Of a DNA stretch of 64,000 nt, positions 33,780 through 46,377 are shown one piece after another (position 1 is the stretch's first letter; the number at the start of each line of letters is the position of its first letter). Origin of the DNA: Blastomyces gilchristii SLH14081 (lineage: Eukaryota > Ascomycota > Eurotiomycetes > Onygenales > Ajellomycetaceae); NCBI RefSeq assembly GCF_000003855.2, contig NW_003101679.1, positions 2,612,285 to 2,676,284 of the forward strand. The letters are read 5' to 3'. Under the pieces are notes generated by a model. The model saw nothing but the letters and a program-made list of their open reading frames with translations. It was not told the DNA's origin and did not search any database. A program made the translations under genes and the position numbers.

Positions 33780-36742
33780 ATATGAAGATGCTTATATATA
33801 TAAAGTTAATAATCTTGACTATAATCTTATATTAGAACTTATCTGACTATCTGAACAAGGTATCTTATTTAATGCTTGAAACAGAAGTTTAATATTCTCT
33901 AATAATAATCAAATTCATAAAGATGACATTTACATAGACTGACTGCTGAGATCATGAATTTCACATTTGATTTCATTTGATCTGATCTCATACATTTCTT
34001 AGTGTGAATTCTGCTGTGACTAATCATTAAAAAAACATGCAAAGTAACTATATATCAGATCTCAAAATGAGACCATGACTTAGAAAAATTAAGAAAGTGG
34101 TCTCATTTGATCTCATTTAGTTCAATTCTTGTCATAAAGTTACTATTTTTAGACATATTAAGGTTTTTTTTAGACTATTTTTAATTTTTTAAAAAGTAAT
34201 GCTTGTTGATAACACTCAAATGAGATTTAAAGTCATTTAAAGCAATAAAAATAATTTAACTTGAGAAGTGAAAATCATGATCTCATTTGAAAAATGTGAT
34301 AAGAGTAGACAGTAAGTCTCACTGAGACAGTATGAGACTACTATCTAATGTTAAAACTGTGTAATGAAATCAGTGAAATTGGTAATGAACTCATCAAATA
34401 TTCTGGTCCTGGTCCCAGACACGGTCACACGGTCAGTCTACATTTACAAGAGTATGAATATTACACAGATCTGCGTCAATGCATATAAAATGCTCTGAAA
34501 GAGTATCTGATGAAGTCACTGATAGCAGTATTATATCATAATCTACTTTATCAGCCTGACTGATATTAAAAAAGCTCTAGAAAAGTTATCACATATTACA
34601 ATAACAGATTCTCATACAAAACTCTCTTAATAATATCATCAATATCTAGATATCTTCTGATAAGATATCATTACAAATCTACTCTCTTTACAAGACTCAG
34701 AAGTGAATTATAGTATCAAGTTAAAGAAAAAGAATGATAAGGATTCTGAATCATCTTGAGGCCCTCTTTATAATATATTCTGAGATGAACTCCTTCTTAT
34801 TCAGAAGACACTCAATAATCTGTTAAATAAGAGATTTATACATGTTAGCAACTCTTCTGCTGCAGCTTCTATTCTATTTGCAAAGAAAATAGATAAAGAA
34901 CTCTGATTTGATGTGAACTATCAAGAACTGAACAGATTAATAAAGAAAGACTGCTATTTCTTATCTCTTATCAATAAAACTCTAACTTATATCAGACAAG
35001 CTCAATGATTTACAAAGCTAGATGTCATTTCTATTTTTCATAAGATTCATATCACTGAAGAAGATGAGTGGCTTACAGTATTCTGAACACAATATAATCT
35101 TTTTGAATGAGTAGTCACATCTTCTAAACTGATAAATGCTCTCAGTACATTTCAGAAGTATATGAACTTAGCACTCTGAGATTTTCTTAATGAGTTTGTA
35201 TCTACTTATCTTGATAATATTCTCATCTTTACTGATGAGTTCAGAAAAGAGTATCAAGAGCATGTATGAAGAGTATTATAACAATTACAGAAAGCAGAAC
35301 TATCAATAGATATTGATAAATGTGATTTCAAAGTCAAGAGTATAAAATATCTAGATTTTGTCATAGAAGCTGATAAGAAGATCTGAATGAATTCTGAGAA
35401 GATCTCTGCTATTCTCAAATAAGAAGCTTTACATACTGTGAAGAGTGTACAAAGCTTCATTGAATTTGCACACTTCTATCAGTGATTTATATGAAAGTTC
35501 TCAGATATCATGACATCACTTACAGAACTTATTAAGAAGAACTTAGTATTTCAATAATCAGCAGACACTGAAGCTGCATTCACACAGATAAAGAAGATGT
35601 TTATTAATACTTCTCTACTGATAATCTTTGACTCTGATTATAGAACAGTTATTGAAGCTGATTTCTCTGACTATGTTACAAAAGAAGCTATATTGTAATA
35701 TAATGATAAAGATGTCTTAACAATCATGCATATTCATGTCTAAGAAACTCAGTCCTGTTGAATATAAGTGCAAGATCTATGATAAGAACCTTCTCATAAT
35801 TATACACTGTCTAGATGAATGAGACTCTGAACTTCAAAGTATCTTCAAATTTGAGATAATCACAGATTATAAGAATCTCAAGCATTTCACAATTATCTGT
35901 AAGCTTACTGAATGACAGATGCAATGATCTAAGGTATTAAGCTGTTTTCATTTCATGATACACGATCACCCCGGTAGTCAGAACTTAATGATAGATGCTC
36001 TCTCATAATGAGAGCAAGATATACTATTCAATGTAACAGATACCTTCTGCATGAACTGAGCGTATCAGCTCTTGAATCTGAAGCTATTAGTTGAGTAAGA
36101 TAAAACAACTCATGACATTATTCATATTTCTTCAATTAGAACACTCTCTCTTCAAACTGTTACTGATATCTCAACTTCTTCTGAATCTACACTGAATGAA
36201 TTGTGACATGCAGTAGCTTAAACTGATGAAATTCTTTAAGTGCTCACTGCAGCAGTATATCAAGAAGCATTATAATTCCTCTCAGAACTACATATAAGAA
36301 CTGACATCTCAGAATGCTCAATGATCATAATAACACTCTATAATTTTATAAATAACACTGAGTCTCTCATTTGAAATCTCTACACATCTGAATAATGCAA
36401 GAGATGCATGATTTGTGTATAATCAGTTATTTAGATTGTGAACAACTGTACTGAATATTCTCTTGAGAATTCTACTGATCTGAGATATTAAACAGTATCA
36501 GATGCTTTGACTGAAACTACAACTGTTATTTCTCTGTTCTTTTATGAAAGAACTGTAGAAAAGCCCTGCTGAAATCATTTGATATTTCTGATAGAATCTA
36601 GTGAGATATAGTAATTGACTTTGCTGTTATTCTCTCTGAGAGTAAAGATTATAGAAATATTCTGATCATTATTGACTGATTGACTAAGAGTATAATATTG
36701 AAATCTTGTATTAAAATGAATGCTGAATAAGTCACTGCAGCC
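33780..36742 (+). mobile_element. Gypsy A3, middle segment: protease, RT, RNase H, start of integrase
   Basis: Aligns with A1 from about 6131. RT is at about 34840-35480 (SNSSAAASILFAKK; KLDVISIFHKIHIT; a YLDNILIFTDE-type box at about 35210 with YxDD as YLDN; FKVKSIKYLDFVIEADKKI). RNase H follows to about 36020, then early integrase (IDFAVILSESKDYRNILIII) to the chimera insertion at 36743. A 506-bp MITE occupies 33935-34440. Interrupted by many stops. Confidence 0.82.
33935..34440. mobile_element. 506-bp hAT-type MITE, copy 3
   Basis: TAGACTGACTGCTGAGATCA ... CACACGGTCAGTCTA. The 8-bp duplication is CATTTACA (33927-33934 and 34441-34448). Same length as the three other complete copies. Inserted in the protease region of gypsy A3. 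Confidence 0.93.
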
Positions 36743-38429
36743 TTATTATTATTATTATTATTCTTCTTCTTCAATTATAGATGTATGCAGTCAGAGACTA
36801 TGACATCTATCTGAGAACCTTTAGTTCTCAGAGTTTTTCCTATATCTATAGAGTCAACTATTATACATTTACCAATTTCAGATATGCAAAATCAGAAAAT
36901 TTCAGCTCAGAATATAAAAACTGTTTATAAATTACAGTATTTCAACACCTTCTGATACTTTGAAATCATTTAACAATATCATGACAAAGGAAAAGAGAAC
37001 ATAGTCTTAAAGATAGACATATTAAATAGATAGATAGAAAAGAACAGAAAGGAATAAGTACAGTAAAGAGAGACAATAACAAAATAAAATTATTAAGAGA
37101 TAGTGTATAGCTGTTTAAACAGACTATATCTAATCAATTTTCATCTCTTCATATTCAGATACTTCTGAATTCAGTCATTTTCTTATAGCTGCTTGAGTTT
37201 CTGATAGAAATTCTATTAAGTATTTAATTTCTGTCTCAGTTGAGAATAAGAATCTTATATTTAATTGATTTAAATTATACTTCTTCTTCAATCTGACTCT
37301 GAGACTATTGTATAATACACAATGTATTATAATATACTCAGGATTTTCATTTACATTGCAGAATAAGTACTTTGTTAACTCAAATCTATCATCAAATCTT
37401 TGTATATAGAATTTGAAATAATCATGTTCTAGTTTCAGCTGAATTATAGATGAGAATATTTTCTTTTTACATTTAATTAAACAAGATTTTCACTTTGATT
37501 TTATCTCAAATCTTGAATAATGTATGCTCTTCTTTTGTTTCTGCCAGCTTTCATTTCACTTGTTTGAACAAGATTCTTTTATCTTTCTCTTTATGAAAGA
37601 TCAGGACACTGTTTTTTGAATAGATCTGCTTAATTCTAAACCCTTTTTTGCAGCTGAATCAGCCAATTCATTGCCATGAACTACTGGCGCTAGTCACCCG
37701 CAGAATGCATCTTAAGCTAATTACATTTAACCCTATATAATTAACTGACCACCGCATCCATTCTCTCAGGCCAGTCACTAATTTCCAGACATGTTAGTTA
37801 GTGACTGTCACTGCTCACTTGATAATGTACATACCAAGCTTTCAGTTCCTGATCTCAGTTCTGTTAGATGTTCATAGATCTATTAATCAGCTGTCATGAC
37901 CTTGCTCTGTGTTAGAGACTAATTATACACTTAATAACTGCAGTTCTCTCTGTCAGTATTAGAACTTGACAGTGAGCTTACAGACTCTAGTCTATCAGAG
38001 TGCTCAGTCTAGTGTCTAGATACATATGTAGACCTGCTAGTTAAGTGATTTTCAAAATCATTCTCTATATTTGAGAGAAAGCTAGGCTCTGATAATAGTT
38101 CTAGTTAGAGACTTGCTTAAGTAGTGTATAATCACCACATTAGGCTTGACTCTATATTATTAGAATGTTGACAGATGTATAGTAGAATAGTGAGACATTG
38201 ACATCTTATACTGATTCTGATGAGTGTTTAAAGAATCTCACTTAACTAGTGACTTGACTTACAATAGAGAGTTCTACCCTGTATCAAGACTTACTAATTA
38301 GACTCAGTCTCTATTACATGAGAGCTTTCATGGGTCAGAAGTAGCAGGTGCTAGTGATGAAATTCGAACCCATGCATCTCTAATGTGTGCGGTCTTGATT
38401 ATCAGTCTTATCAACTGAGTCACGCTGGC
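36743..38429 (-). mobile_element. Chimeric retroposon 1: 749-bp tRNA-headed module fused to LINE 3' end
   Basis: One inserted unit on the minus strand. The 5' part (38429-37681) is the tRNA-headed module; the 3' part (37680-36743) is the LINE from its last RNase H motif (NELADSA) to the AAT tail. Near-matching duplications TCACTGCAGCCTT (36732-36744) and TCACTGAAGCCTT (38430-38442) bracket the whole, so both parts arrived together. The gypsy A3 integrase frame continues across. Compare 46378-50621, which has the same module joined at the same module end to a different LINE position. Confidence 0.85.
37681..38429 (-). mobile_element. 749-bp tRNA-headed module (SINE2 / WEIRD-like), copy a
   Basis: On the minus strand it begins GCCAGCGTGACTCAGTTGAT, with an A-box (TGACTCAGTTGA here, TGGCTCAGTTGG in copy b) and B-box (GGTTCGAATTT). 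The last bases of the tRNA-like part (ACTAGCACC) can pair with the first seven apart from two C-A mismatches that look like mutated pairs. The ~660-bp body has no coding capacity that I can see. It ends GACTAGCGCCAGTAG, immediately followed by LINE sequence TTCATGGCAATGAATTGG. It is very well preserved against copy b (46378-47126), of identical length. Confidence 0.8.
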
Positions 38430-39283
38430 TCACTGAAGCCTTCTTACAGAGTTTATTCTATTAGATATATGAATTGCTAAGATCTATAGTATTCAATCAG
38501 AGCTATTAATTCATGAGCACTCTGTGAATAAGAATCTGTCAAGTTCTCCAGATTATATATTATTTATCAACTACTTATCACTCTGAGACTGATAATATAT
38601 CAGAATGAATAATTCAGACTGTAAAGTATTATCTTCATATGTTCTGTAATCACTTATAAGATGATTGACATGACCTTCTTTTACACACAGAGATCATCAT
38701 TAATAACTGAGATACTGTCTTAACAGATGTAAGTCTGTTGTTTCTTATATACAGTTATTACATGAAAGTGTTAGATCTTTTGAAGATTATACAGTTCACA
38801 CCGAATCTCTACAGTCTGATTCAGATTACTGATAATATAGTAACAAAGCTTTGAGATATTCATAACTGAGCAGAAGTCTTCATGACAAGTGCTAAATAAG
38901 ATTAAGATAATTAAATTAATATTCATCAAGACTCTGCTGAATAATATAAGATAGAAGACCTGATGTGATTGAATCTTAAGAATATACAGATCACACACTC
39001 ATCTTATATACTGAATTATCATCATATCAAGTATAAAGTGATAGAAGTTCTAGATAGTCATAACTACTGTCTTGATATATTATTAGAGATTCATGATATC
39101 TTTCACATGAGCTTGCTCTGCTGCACTGTTATCAGTTCATTCTCTTCTCAAGTAACTTCTGACTGACAGCTGTCGGAGATTGTAGAAGAAGATAATGAAC
39201 ATGAGTGAGAGATTGAAGATATTCTCAATAAGAGACTCTGTGATCACAGCTGATAATATTTTATGAAATGAGTCAGCTATGAT
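38430..39283 (+). mobile_element. Gypsy A3, integrase and chromodomain segment
   Basis: Resumes after the chimera with integrase (LLRSIVFNQSY; then SETDNISE*IIQTVKYYL) and runs to the chromodomain at about 39180-39275 (EEDNEHE*EIEDILNKRLCDHS), which is cut by a MITE at 39284. An open piece at 38969-39166 covers NYHHIKYKVIEVLDSHNYCL, matching the linker between integrase and chromodomain in A1. Confidence 0.8.
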
Positions 39284-39789
39284 TAGACTGGCCGCCGAGA
39301 CTATGAATTTCACATTTAGTCTCATTTAGTCTGGTCTCATACATTTCTTGGCATGAATTCTGCTGGGACTAATCATTAAAAAAACATACAAAGTGACTAT
39401 ATATTAAATCTCACAATAAGATCATGACTTAGAAAAAATAAGAAAGTAATCTCATTTGATTTCATTTAGTTTTATTCTTGGCATAAAGTTACTATTTTTA
39501 GACATTTTAAGGTTTTTTTTAGCTTATTTTTAATTTTTTAAAAAGTAACACTTTTTGGTGACACTCAAATGAGATTTAAAGTCATTTAAAGCAATAAAAA
39601 TAATTTAAATTGAGAAGTGGAAATCATGATCTCATTTGAAAAATGTGACAACAGTAGACAGTAAGTCTTACTGAGACAGTATAAGACTACTATATAATCT
39701 TAAAACCGTGTAATGAGATTAGTTGAATTGATAATGAGACTATTAAATATTCTGATTCTGATTTCAGACACGGTTACACAGTTAGTCTA
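39284..39789. mobile_element. 506-bp hAT-type MITE, copy 4
   Basis: TAGACTGGCCGCCGAGACTA ... TTACACAGTTAGTCTA. The 8-bp duplications GCTATGAT (39276-39283) and GCTATAAT (39790-39797) differ by one G-to-A. Inserted in the gypsy A3 chromodomain. Confidence 0.92.
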
Positions 39790-39848
39790 GCTATAATTAT
39801 CTGATCTGAACTCTGAGCTCTGTGATATCTGAAACAGCAGCTCTTGAC

Positions 39849-40354
39849 TAGACTGGCCGCCGTGACCATGAATTTCATGTTTGGTCTCATTTGGTCTGGT
39901 CTCATACATTTCTTGACATGAATCCCGCTGGGACTAGTCATTAAAAAAACATGCAAAGTGACTATATATCAGATCTCAAAATAAAACCATGACTTGAAAA
40001 AAATGAGAAAGTGGTCTCATTTGATCTCATTTAGTCCCATTCTTGACATAAAATTATTATTTTTAGACATTTTAAGGTTTTTTTTAGACTATTTTTAATT
40101 TTTTAAAAAGTAACACTTTTTGATAACACTTAAATGAGATTTAAAGTCATTTAAAGCAATAAAAATAATTTAACTTGAGAAGTGAAAATCATGGTCTCAT
40201 TTGAAAAATGTGATAAGAGTAGACAGTACATCTCACTGAAACAGTATGAAACTACTATCTAATGTTAAAACTGTGTAATAGAATCAGTTGAATTGATAAT
40301 AGAACTATCAAAAATTCTGATCCTGGTTTCAGACACGGTCACACGGTCAGTCTA
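39849..40354. mobile_element. 506-bp hAT-type MITE, copy 5
   Basis: TAGACTGGCCGCCGTGACCA ... CACACGGTCAGTCTA. The 8-bp duplication CTCTTGAC (39841-39848 and 40355-40362) is exact. It lies only 59 bp from copy 4 and in the same orientation, between the chromodomain and the 3' LTR of A3. CpGs survive at both ends and not inside. Confidence 0.93.
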
Positions 40355-40407
40355 CTCTTGACTGATGAGAACTATGCATAACACTACTTCTGAGAAGAGA
40401 GAGCTAA

Positions 40408-40677
40408 TGTGATGAGCTGCATCTGATCAATTATATAGAATATTTCATTACACTCTATAGATTCTGCTGAAATCTCTGATTCTCAGTTGCTGATTCTCAG
40501 CTGAAAAACTCATGAAATTTCTATTCTTTCATCTTAAAGCTTTATCATGTACATGTATAAATATTCACTCTGATTGCTGATTTCTGCACTTTCTTCTTTT
40601 TCCTTCTCTAACATTTTTCACTTTTGTATTATAAGACCTATATATTATACTGATCTATTCGGTGTAGACCTCTTATA
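40408..40677 (+). repeat. Gypsy A3 3' LTR (270 bp)
   Basis: Begins TGTGATGAGCTGCATCTGAT and ends GTAGACCTCTTATA (decayed TTACA). Of the A1 subfamily (270/272 bp). Nearly all CpGs are lost except ATTCGGTG near the outer end. No partner 5' LTR is present because the left end of A3 is truncated. Confidence 0.88.
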
Positions 40678-43555
40678 AGTTGCTGTATTTCTCATATAAT
40701 CTTCTTAGTATACTAAGTACTATATCTATAATATTCTTGCAATAACTCTATAGTTCATGAGCTCTCTATTCAAGTTAGATAGTCAAGCTCACTTATACAG
40801 CTTCTCAGATAACTATCTATATATCACTACTGATTAGTCACTGCTTCAGTTATGTTATATTATAATTTGAATTACTTGATCTGATTACAAGTTTGAAGCA
40901 CTCAAGCTCTATTAACAGACTGATATAATCTTATACATCTGTACTGAGACTGATCTGATCTTACTCTCTGAGAGAAACTTCACATCATCTTCTAAAGTAT
41001 ATACATCTCTATCTCAGCAGAAATCTGAGATTTCCAAACTTATTACATATTGTAACATAAGCTCTTCAATTACTCTGTCATCACTGCAATCTCTACAATT
41101 CTACATCTATTATGAAGATAGAGAGATTAAGGTTGAAGATTCTTCAAATTATAAGAGAAATATATTATCTGAATTTTACAACTGTATTTATATTCTTGAA
41201 TGAAAATTCTTCCTTAATCTGAGCTAGTTTAATACTTATAAGATATAAGTAATATATACTATCAACCTTCTTGAAGGCATCTCTGCAACTACTTGAGTTA
41301 TTAAGAGGAGAAAGCTTGAGTGTATTAATACTGTCATGACTTGAAAAGAATTCAAAGACTTTCTACTGAATCAGATTGAAGATTACTGCAACTGCAGCTT
41401 TACACTGATATAGCAGTTTAACTTATTATATTAATAAGATGATAAGAATTCTTTCAATTTCAATATAAGAGTTGAAGAATATTGAGAGAAATTGACTGAT
41501 AATTTAAATTAATTAACGACACAGCTTTATCTTGCAAAGCTGACTTATAAGATGTGAATCATAATATCACAGTATCAGAGTTTATCAATCAATCACACTG
41601 AGCTTGTTAACTTGACTTCTCAGCTCTATTTGAATAATTAATACTCCGAGAAAAAGATTAATAAGATCTCATTTCAGTAATAAATAATAAGATTTAAACA
41701 GTACTGTGATAACTTCAGTGTAGATAATATACAGAAGAATTTCAAGTATTTTAATTCTTCACTCACTGTAAAGAAATGTTAAAAAAGATTTAATAAAGAG
41801 CTCTACTTTAACTGCAGAGCTAATAATCACTATAGTAGTAATTATAAGAAGCTGAAAAAGAGAAGAAACTGAGAAGACATCTTCTCAAAGTGAACTTCTC
41901 TTCTGATAAATGTATTCACAAAAGGGAAAGAAGAGAAAGAAATGAAGAATTAATAATTCTTATATCTCTAAGTCCATATCATAATCTCAATGAATACTCT
42001 CAATGAGAAGATATCAGTGAGATATCTACTTGACTTTAGAGTAGATATTAACTTCATATTCTATTTCTTTTCATTAATAAAGAATTGAAAGAAGATAGAT
42101 CTGTCAGACTATATGAAATTTACTAATGATACAAAATATCACTGTTTTAACATAATTCAAGTGTAGTGTGTAATCACAGACTGGGAAGAAATCTTCAAGA
42201 AGAGCAGTCTGCTTCTTCACACTGTCAATATTATAGATAAGAATATCATTCTAAATCTTTTATAATTGAGAGAAAACAATTCTCTTATTAACTGAGTTAC
42301 TCAGACATGACAGTATCATCTCACTGATAAAGAGATAGTGATAGAGAAATCTAAAGAGTTTTATCAGAACAATCTTGAGAAAAAGATAGAGTTAATATAC
42401 TGCATAGCAGAGAACTTGAGAATAGATGAAGACGTTATTACTCTCACTGCAAGATTAGCAGCAGTATCTGTTATTAAAGATGAATGAATATAACATCTCT
42501 TTACAGATTATAAGAATATCTTTTCAGAAAGAGAAGCAGTAAAGTTTTCTGACATTAAGATGCTATATAAGATCTGTCTTGAAGATGATATAATGATACT
42601 GTATAAGCTTCTTTACACCTTATCAGTGAAGAAATTGAATATTCTGTCTAAATATCTTGAGAAAGCATAATTGAAGAACTGAATATACTCATCAAAGAGT
42701 CTGAGAGAAGTATTTATACTATTTGTACTTAAGAAGAACAGTAGACTATATCTTTATATAGACTACAGAGATCTTAATAAGATGATGATTAAGAACTACT
42801 ATTTATTACTGTTAATTAATGAGATGATTGATTGATTATCTGAAGTAAAGATGTTCTCAAAGATTGACATATGAAATATCTATCATAGAATCAGAGTTAA
42901 CAAAGATGATATTTGAAAAACAACTTTTCATATCAAGTACAGTAATTTTAAATATCTTGTTTCATCTTTTAATCTTTGTAACACTTCAGTTATCTTTCAG
43001 ACCTATATAAATGAGATACTGTAAGGCCTTTTTAATATCTTCTATATAGTATACTTAAATGACATTCTAATCTTCTCAAAAAGGAAAGAAGAATATGATA
43101 CTCATGTTTAAGAAGTGTTGAGTTTCTTAAGACAGTATTAACTCTATATAAATACTGGGAAACGCTCATTCTATATATAGAAGATTGATTTCTTAGATTA
43201 TATTATTTAGATTAATAACATTTCAATAAACAGAACCTGAGTCTTTGTCATTGAGAACTAGTCAGCACTGCAGATGTACTGTGAGATGCACATATTTCTA
43301 GAATTTACAAATTTCTATAGATAGTTCATCTATACATATTCATGAATTACTGCTTCTCTTACAGATCTGTTAAAGAGAAGTTTTAAAGATAGAAAAATAA
43401 GACAGTTTATTCTTAATCAAGACACTGTAAGAGCAGTTAGAGCATTGAAACACGCTTTTGTAGAGATTATAATACTGAATCACTTTAACTCTGATCTACT
43501 CAGTCAGTGTGAGACTGATGTATCTGAGAATGAGATCTGTGAAATCTTTTCACAG
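40678..43555 (+). mobile_element. Gypsy family C, segment 1: gag, protease, RT, start of RNase H
   Basis: A third gypsy family. No 5' LTR was recognised; the left edge is the A3 LTR. The first ~500 bp show no motif. At 43555 the RNase H is cut by gypsy B2, and the same domain resumes at 62180 (FSQ before, LTLKI after), with ACAG at 43552-43555 and 62180-62183 as a probable 4-bp target duplication. Confidence 0.82.
41200..43555 (+). pseudogene. gag-pol remnant of gypsy C
   Basis: Gag at about 41200-41930, ending in a degenerate zinc knuckle (YFNCRANNHYSSNYKK, where Cys 1 and Cys 3 read as Tyr, each one G-to-A change from Cys). Protease with YLLDFRVDINFIFYFF (DSGAD-type site eroded) at about 42025-42075. 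RT at about 42440-43200: LYLYIDYRDLNKMMIKNYYL, MFSKIDI, and IVYLNDILIFSK (YLDD read as YLND). Then FLEFTNFYR and FKDRKIRQF, and RNase H beginning NHFNSDLLSQCETDVSENE. Only short frames stay open. A typical Ty3/gypsy RT, distinct from A, B and D. Confidence 0.82.
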
Positions 43556-43723
43556 TGTGGTTCGGAAGAACGTACGACCGCCGGATAATAACGCGGCCGC
43601 TTCCGAACATGCTTACGAAATGTAGAGGGGTCATAGCGGCCACTAATTAATTTAGTATAACATATATAAGAAGCCGGCGTACGCTGGTAATTGTACACTG
43701 ACTCAAGCAATCTTTGAATCACA
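43556..43723 (+). repeat. Gypsy B2 5' LTR (168 bp), CpG-rich
   Basis: TGTGGTTCGGAAGAACGTAC ... CTTTGAATCACA. By eye about 14 CpGs, against almost none in the kilobases around it. It is the best preserved B LTR and a good consensus guide (GACCGCCGGATAATAACGCG). Confidence 0.93.
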
Positions 43724-44129
43724 TCTGATAGCATGTCTAAATACTGATGAGAAGTGCAGGCTTATTCAGAGCATGATAATTCTATCTACAAAGCAATTCA
43801 TACTTATCATACTAGAGTGATTCTAAATGTCTCAAAAGATAGTGTATGAAGAAGCAGTGAGTGAAAGAGCATCTGATTGATACTGCTCTGCTTGTTGAGA
43901 AAAAACTCCACACTCAAGTGAATATCATATATGTGAACAGATAAGATGTGAGAAAGAAAATAAGAGTGATGAATCAGATTCAAAAAAGTTCACTCTCTAC
44001 TCAAAAGAATAAAAGAGAAGTGACTATTATCAGAATTATATAATAATAACAGAAATCAGAAATCATATAATGATATAATGATAGACACTGTATAATTAAT
44101 AAGAAATCACTGAAATAAATATCTCTTCT

Positions 44130-45530
44130 AGTTAATACAAACACCCTTCTCTGCTATCTGAATCAGAAGATATACAGAATCTCTCAGAGAGTTTACTTAA
44201 AGTAGTAAGAAAAGCAGTCAAGATCACTGAATCAGAATCAAAGCTTAATACATATATAAGAATTCTAAACAAAATTGAGACCTTATGTACACAGTGACAG
44301 ACTGAGACAGAAGCTAAGTAACAATTAATATTCACTGTGAATCAAGTATTCACTATAAAGAGCTTCATTAATGCAATTATCATCATTAATAAGAATAGAG
44401 AAATTAAGGTCATAGACCTGCAGCAGAATATTAAATATTAACACAGATAGATGATCACATCAAATCTGAAGATCTTATCATAATTATTCATAATCTCTTC
44501 AGTAGTATACACATCATCTGAGATCACTGCACATGATAAGATTTCAAGTATAAAATATATCAAGTCAGAAGATCTGCTGAAGCTATTAAGCTTTAATAGC
44601 AACTGAAAAAATGATGCTGTAATCAGCTGACTAAGTCAGATATAATTATATTATCAGATTAAATATGAACTCACAGACAGACAGTCAATGAAATTTTAAC
44701 AAGTCTTAAGATCTGCTGTGTTTCTACACAGAAAAGTGAAGTTATTATAAATAACTGATAAAAAGATGAATCTCACAGACTCAGAGTAATATTCATTCTC
44801 ATGAATATGAAATAAGTTTTTCAAATGAATCTTGCATAACTTTGAGAAAGTAAATATATGAGATAAGTGTTATAAATACTTCACTAAGTGTAGATAAGTG
44901 AGTAATCTTACATCATACTTTACATACTTCAGTTTACACTATATCACATTGAATGAAGAGCTTTCAACATCTTTCTATTTATAAATCTTTATTCATGATC
45001 TTATATCTGAGATGAGAGTGAAATGAAAATACTTAATCTCACAATCAGATACAGTGAAAGAAGCATATAATATTCTTATTATACAGAAGTAAGTGAGTCA
45101 ACTATGATAGAAAATACTGTAATCAAGTATGTCTTAGTGAAGAACAGATAATCAGACTTCTATGATATAAGTCATATATCTGAATATAATGAATCTAGAT
45201 TTTGAATACCATGACTAAAGCACTGAATCCCCTGAAAAAGAAATTCTCTGAGTGAAAACCTTGATATTATGAGTATTGAGCTTGCTTCAACAGCAGATGT
45301 CAAAATCATGATATAAAAGATTACACACAGTATACACAGTTAAGAAAAGCCAGAGAGTTAAAAAACTAGCAGAATCAGTGAGCTCAGAGACACTTACTAA
45401 TATTCTATGAAAGTCTTCAAAGTGAAAGAGATGTCTGTGTTAGATGACTCTCTGAATTCTGTAAATATGAACAGAAAGCAGGCTTCTGAATGAGACATTA
45501 GTGAGAATGAAGAAGCAGATACTCATCTCA
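44130..45530 (+). pseudogene. gag remnant of gypsy B2
   Basis: Aligns along its length with B1 gag (25640-27075): SESDIQNLSESLLK-like start, ESMIKSFTDA-like helices, and a zinc-knuckle region near 45285-45330 in which one Cys is lost. Stops fall at different sites from those in B1, so the two copies decayed independently. Confidence 0.75.
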
Positions 45531-45589
45531 ATGTCTTGAGACCTGAAATGTTAATGTATAGAGAGCACTTGAGTAAGAATCAAGAGATA

Positions 45590-46377
45590 GCTGCATAAGT
45601 ATTAGCAGACACAGAAGCTTTTATACAATATATTAATAATTGTATAATCTGAAGACTGAAAGAGATTTACTGAGTGAAGAATTCTCAATGTATAAGATTG
45701 TCTGATAACTGATATTTAATGTCATCTGTAAGAGTAAGATTTCTCTTGTACTTTAAAGAATAATCTTACTATATTTAAGCATGAGAGCTGCAGAACATGA
45801 AATACAATTCTATTCTCAGACTCAATTGATTTCAAAGATTCAATTCACAGATTCAATGATGTATATATTATATACAGTTAACTGATAGAAAGAAAATAGT
45901 TCATACAATTCTATTAACTGATATGAGATGAACATTTCATATCTCTAATATAGAAGAGTTAAATCTGCTTACATATTAATAAGCAAAGAGAATGATTCAC
46001 AAGATCTCATCTGAAAGTATTCTGTATATTATACAGGACTCAGAAGCAGAGAAAACCAAGATAAAGAATATGTAAAAGAATAAGTGTATAAAGAAACTTT
46101 TGAAGAAGTATAAAAAGATCTTCTGAACAGATCTTTTACTGAAATTACTGTCAGAACAAGAATTTATACATGAGATTGATACAGAGAATATGAAATCAGT
46201 TAATCAAAATGCATATTCTCTGTCACAGACATATCTTGAAGAACAGAAGTCTCAGATCACAGATCTTCTAGAATGTAATCTTATACAACTCTTATCAAGT
46301 ATGTGAGACTTGTCAGTTCTATTCATGAAAAAGGCAGGTGAAGAGTGATGAATGTGTATCAATTATCAAGCACTTAA
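45590..46377 (+). pseudogene. pol remnant of gypsy B2, part 1: protease and start of RT
   Basis: VLADTEAFIQYINN (protease active site from DTGAS), then the linker, and RT start with MKKAGEE*XMCINYQALK, where chimera 2 interrupts. Part 2 begins at 50622. Equivalent to 27140-27930 in B1, which is uninterrupted and serves as the empty site. Confidence 0.8.

Noticed and set aside
38340..38429. A tRNA gene on the minus strand, with a second one at 46378-46460 on the plus strand.
   Set aside because: Both are the start of an identical 749-bp module fused to LINE sequence. The acceptor stem has mismatches and there is no canonical anticodon arm, so they are tRNA-derived rather than tRNA genes.
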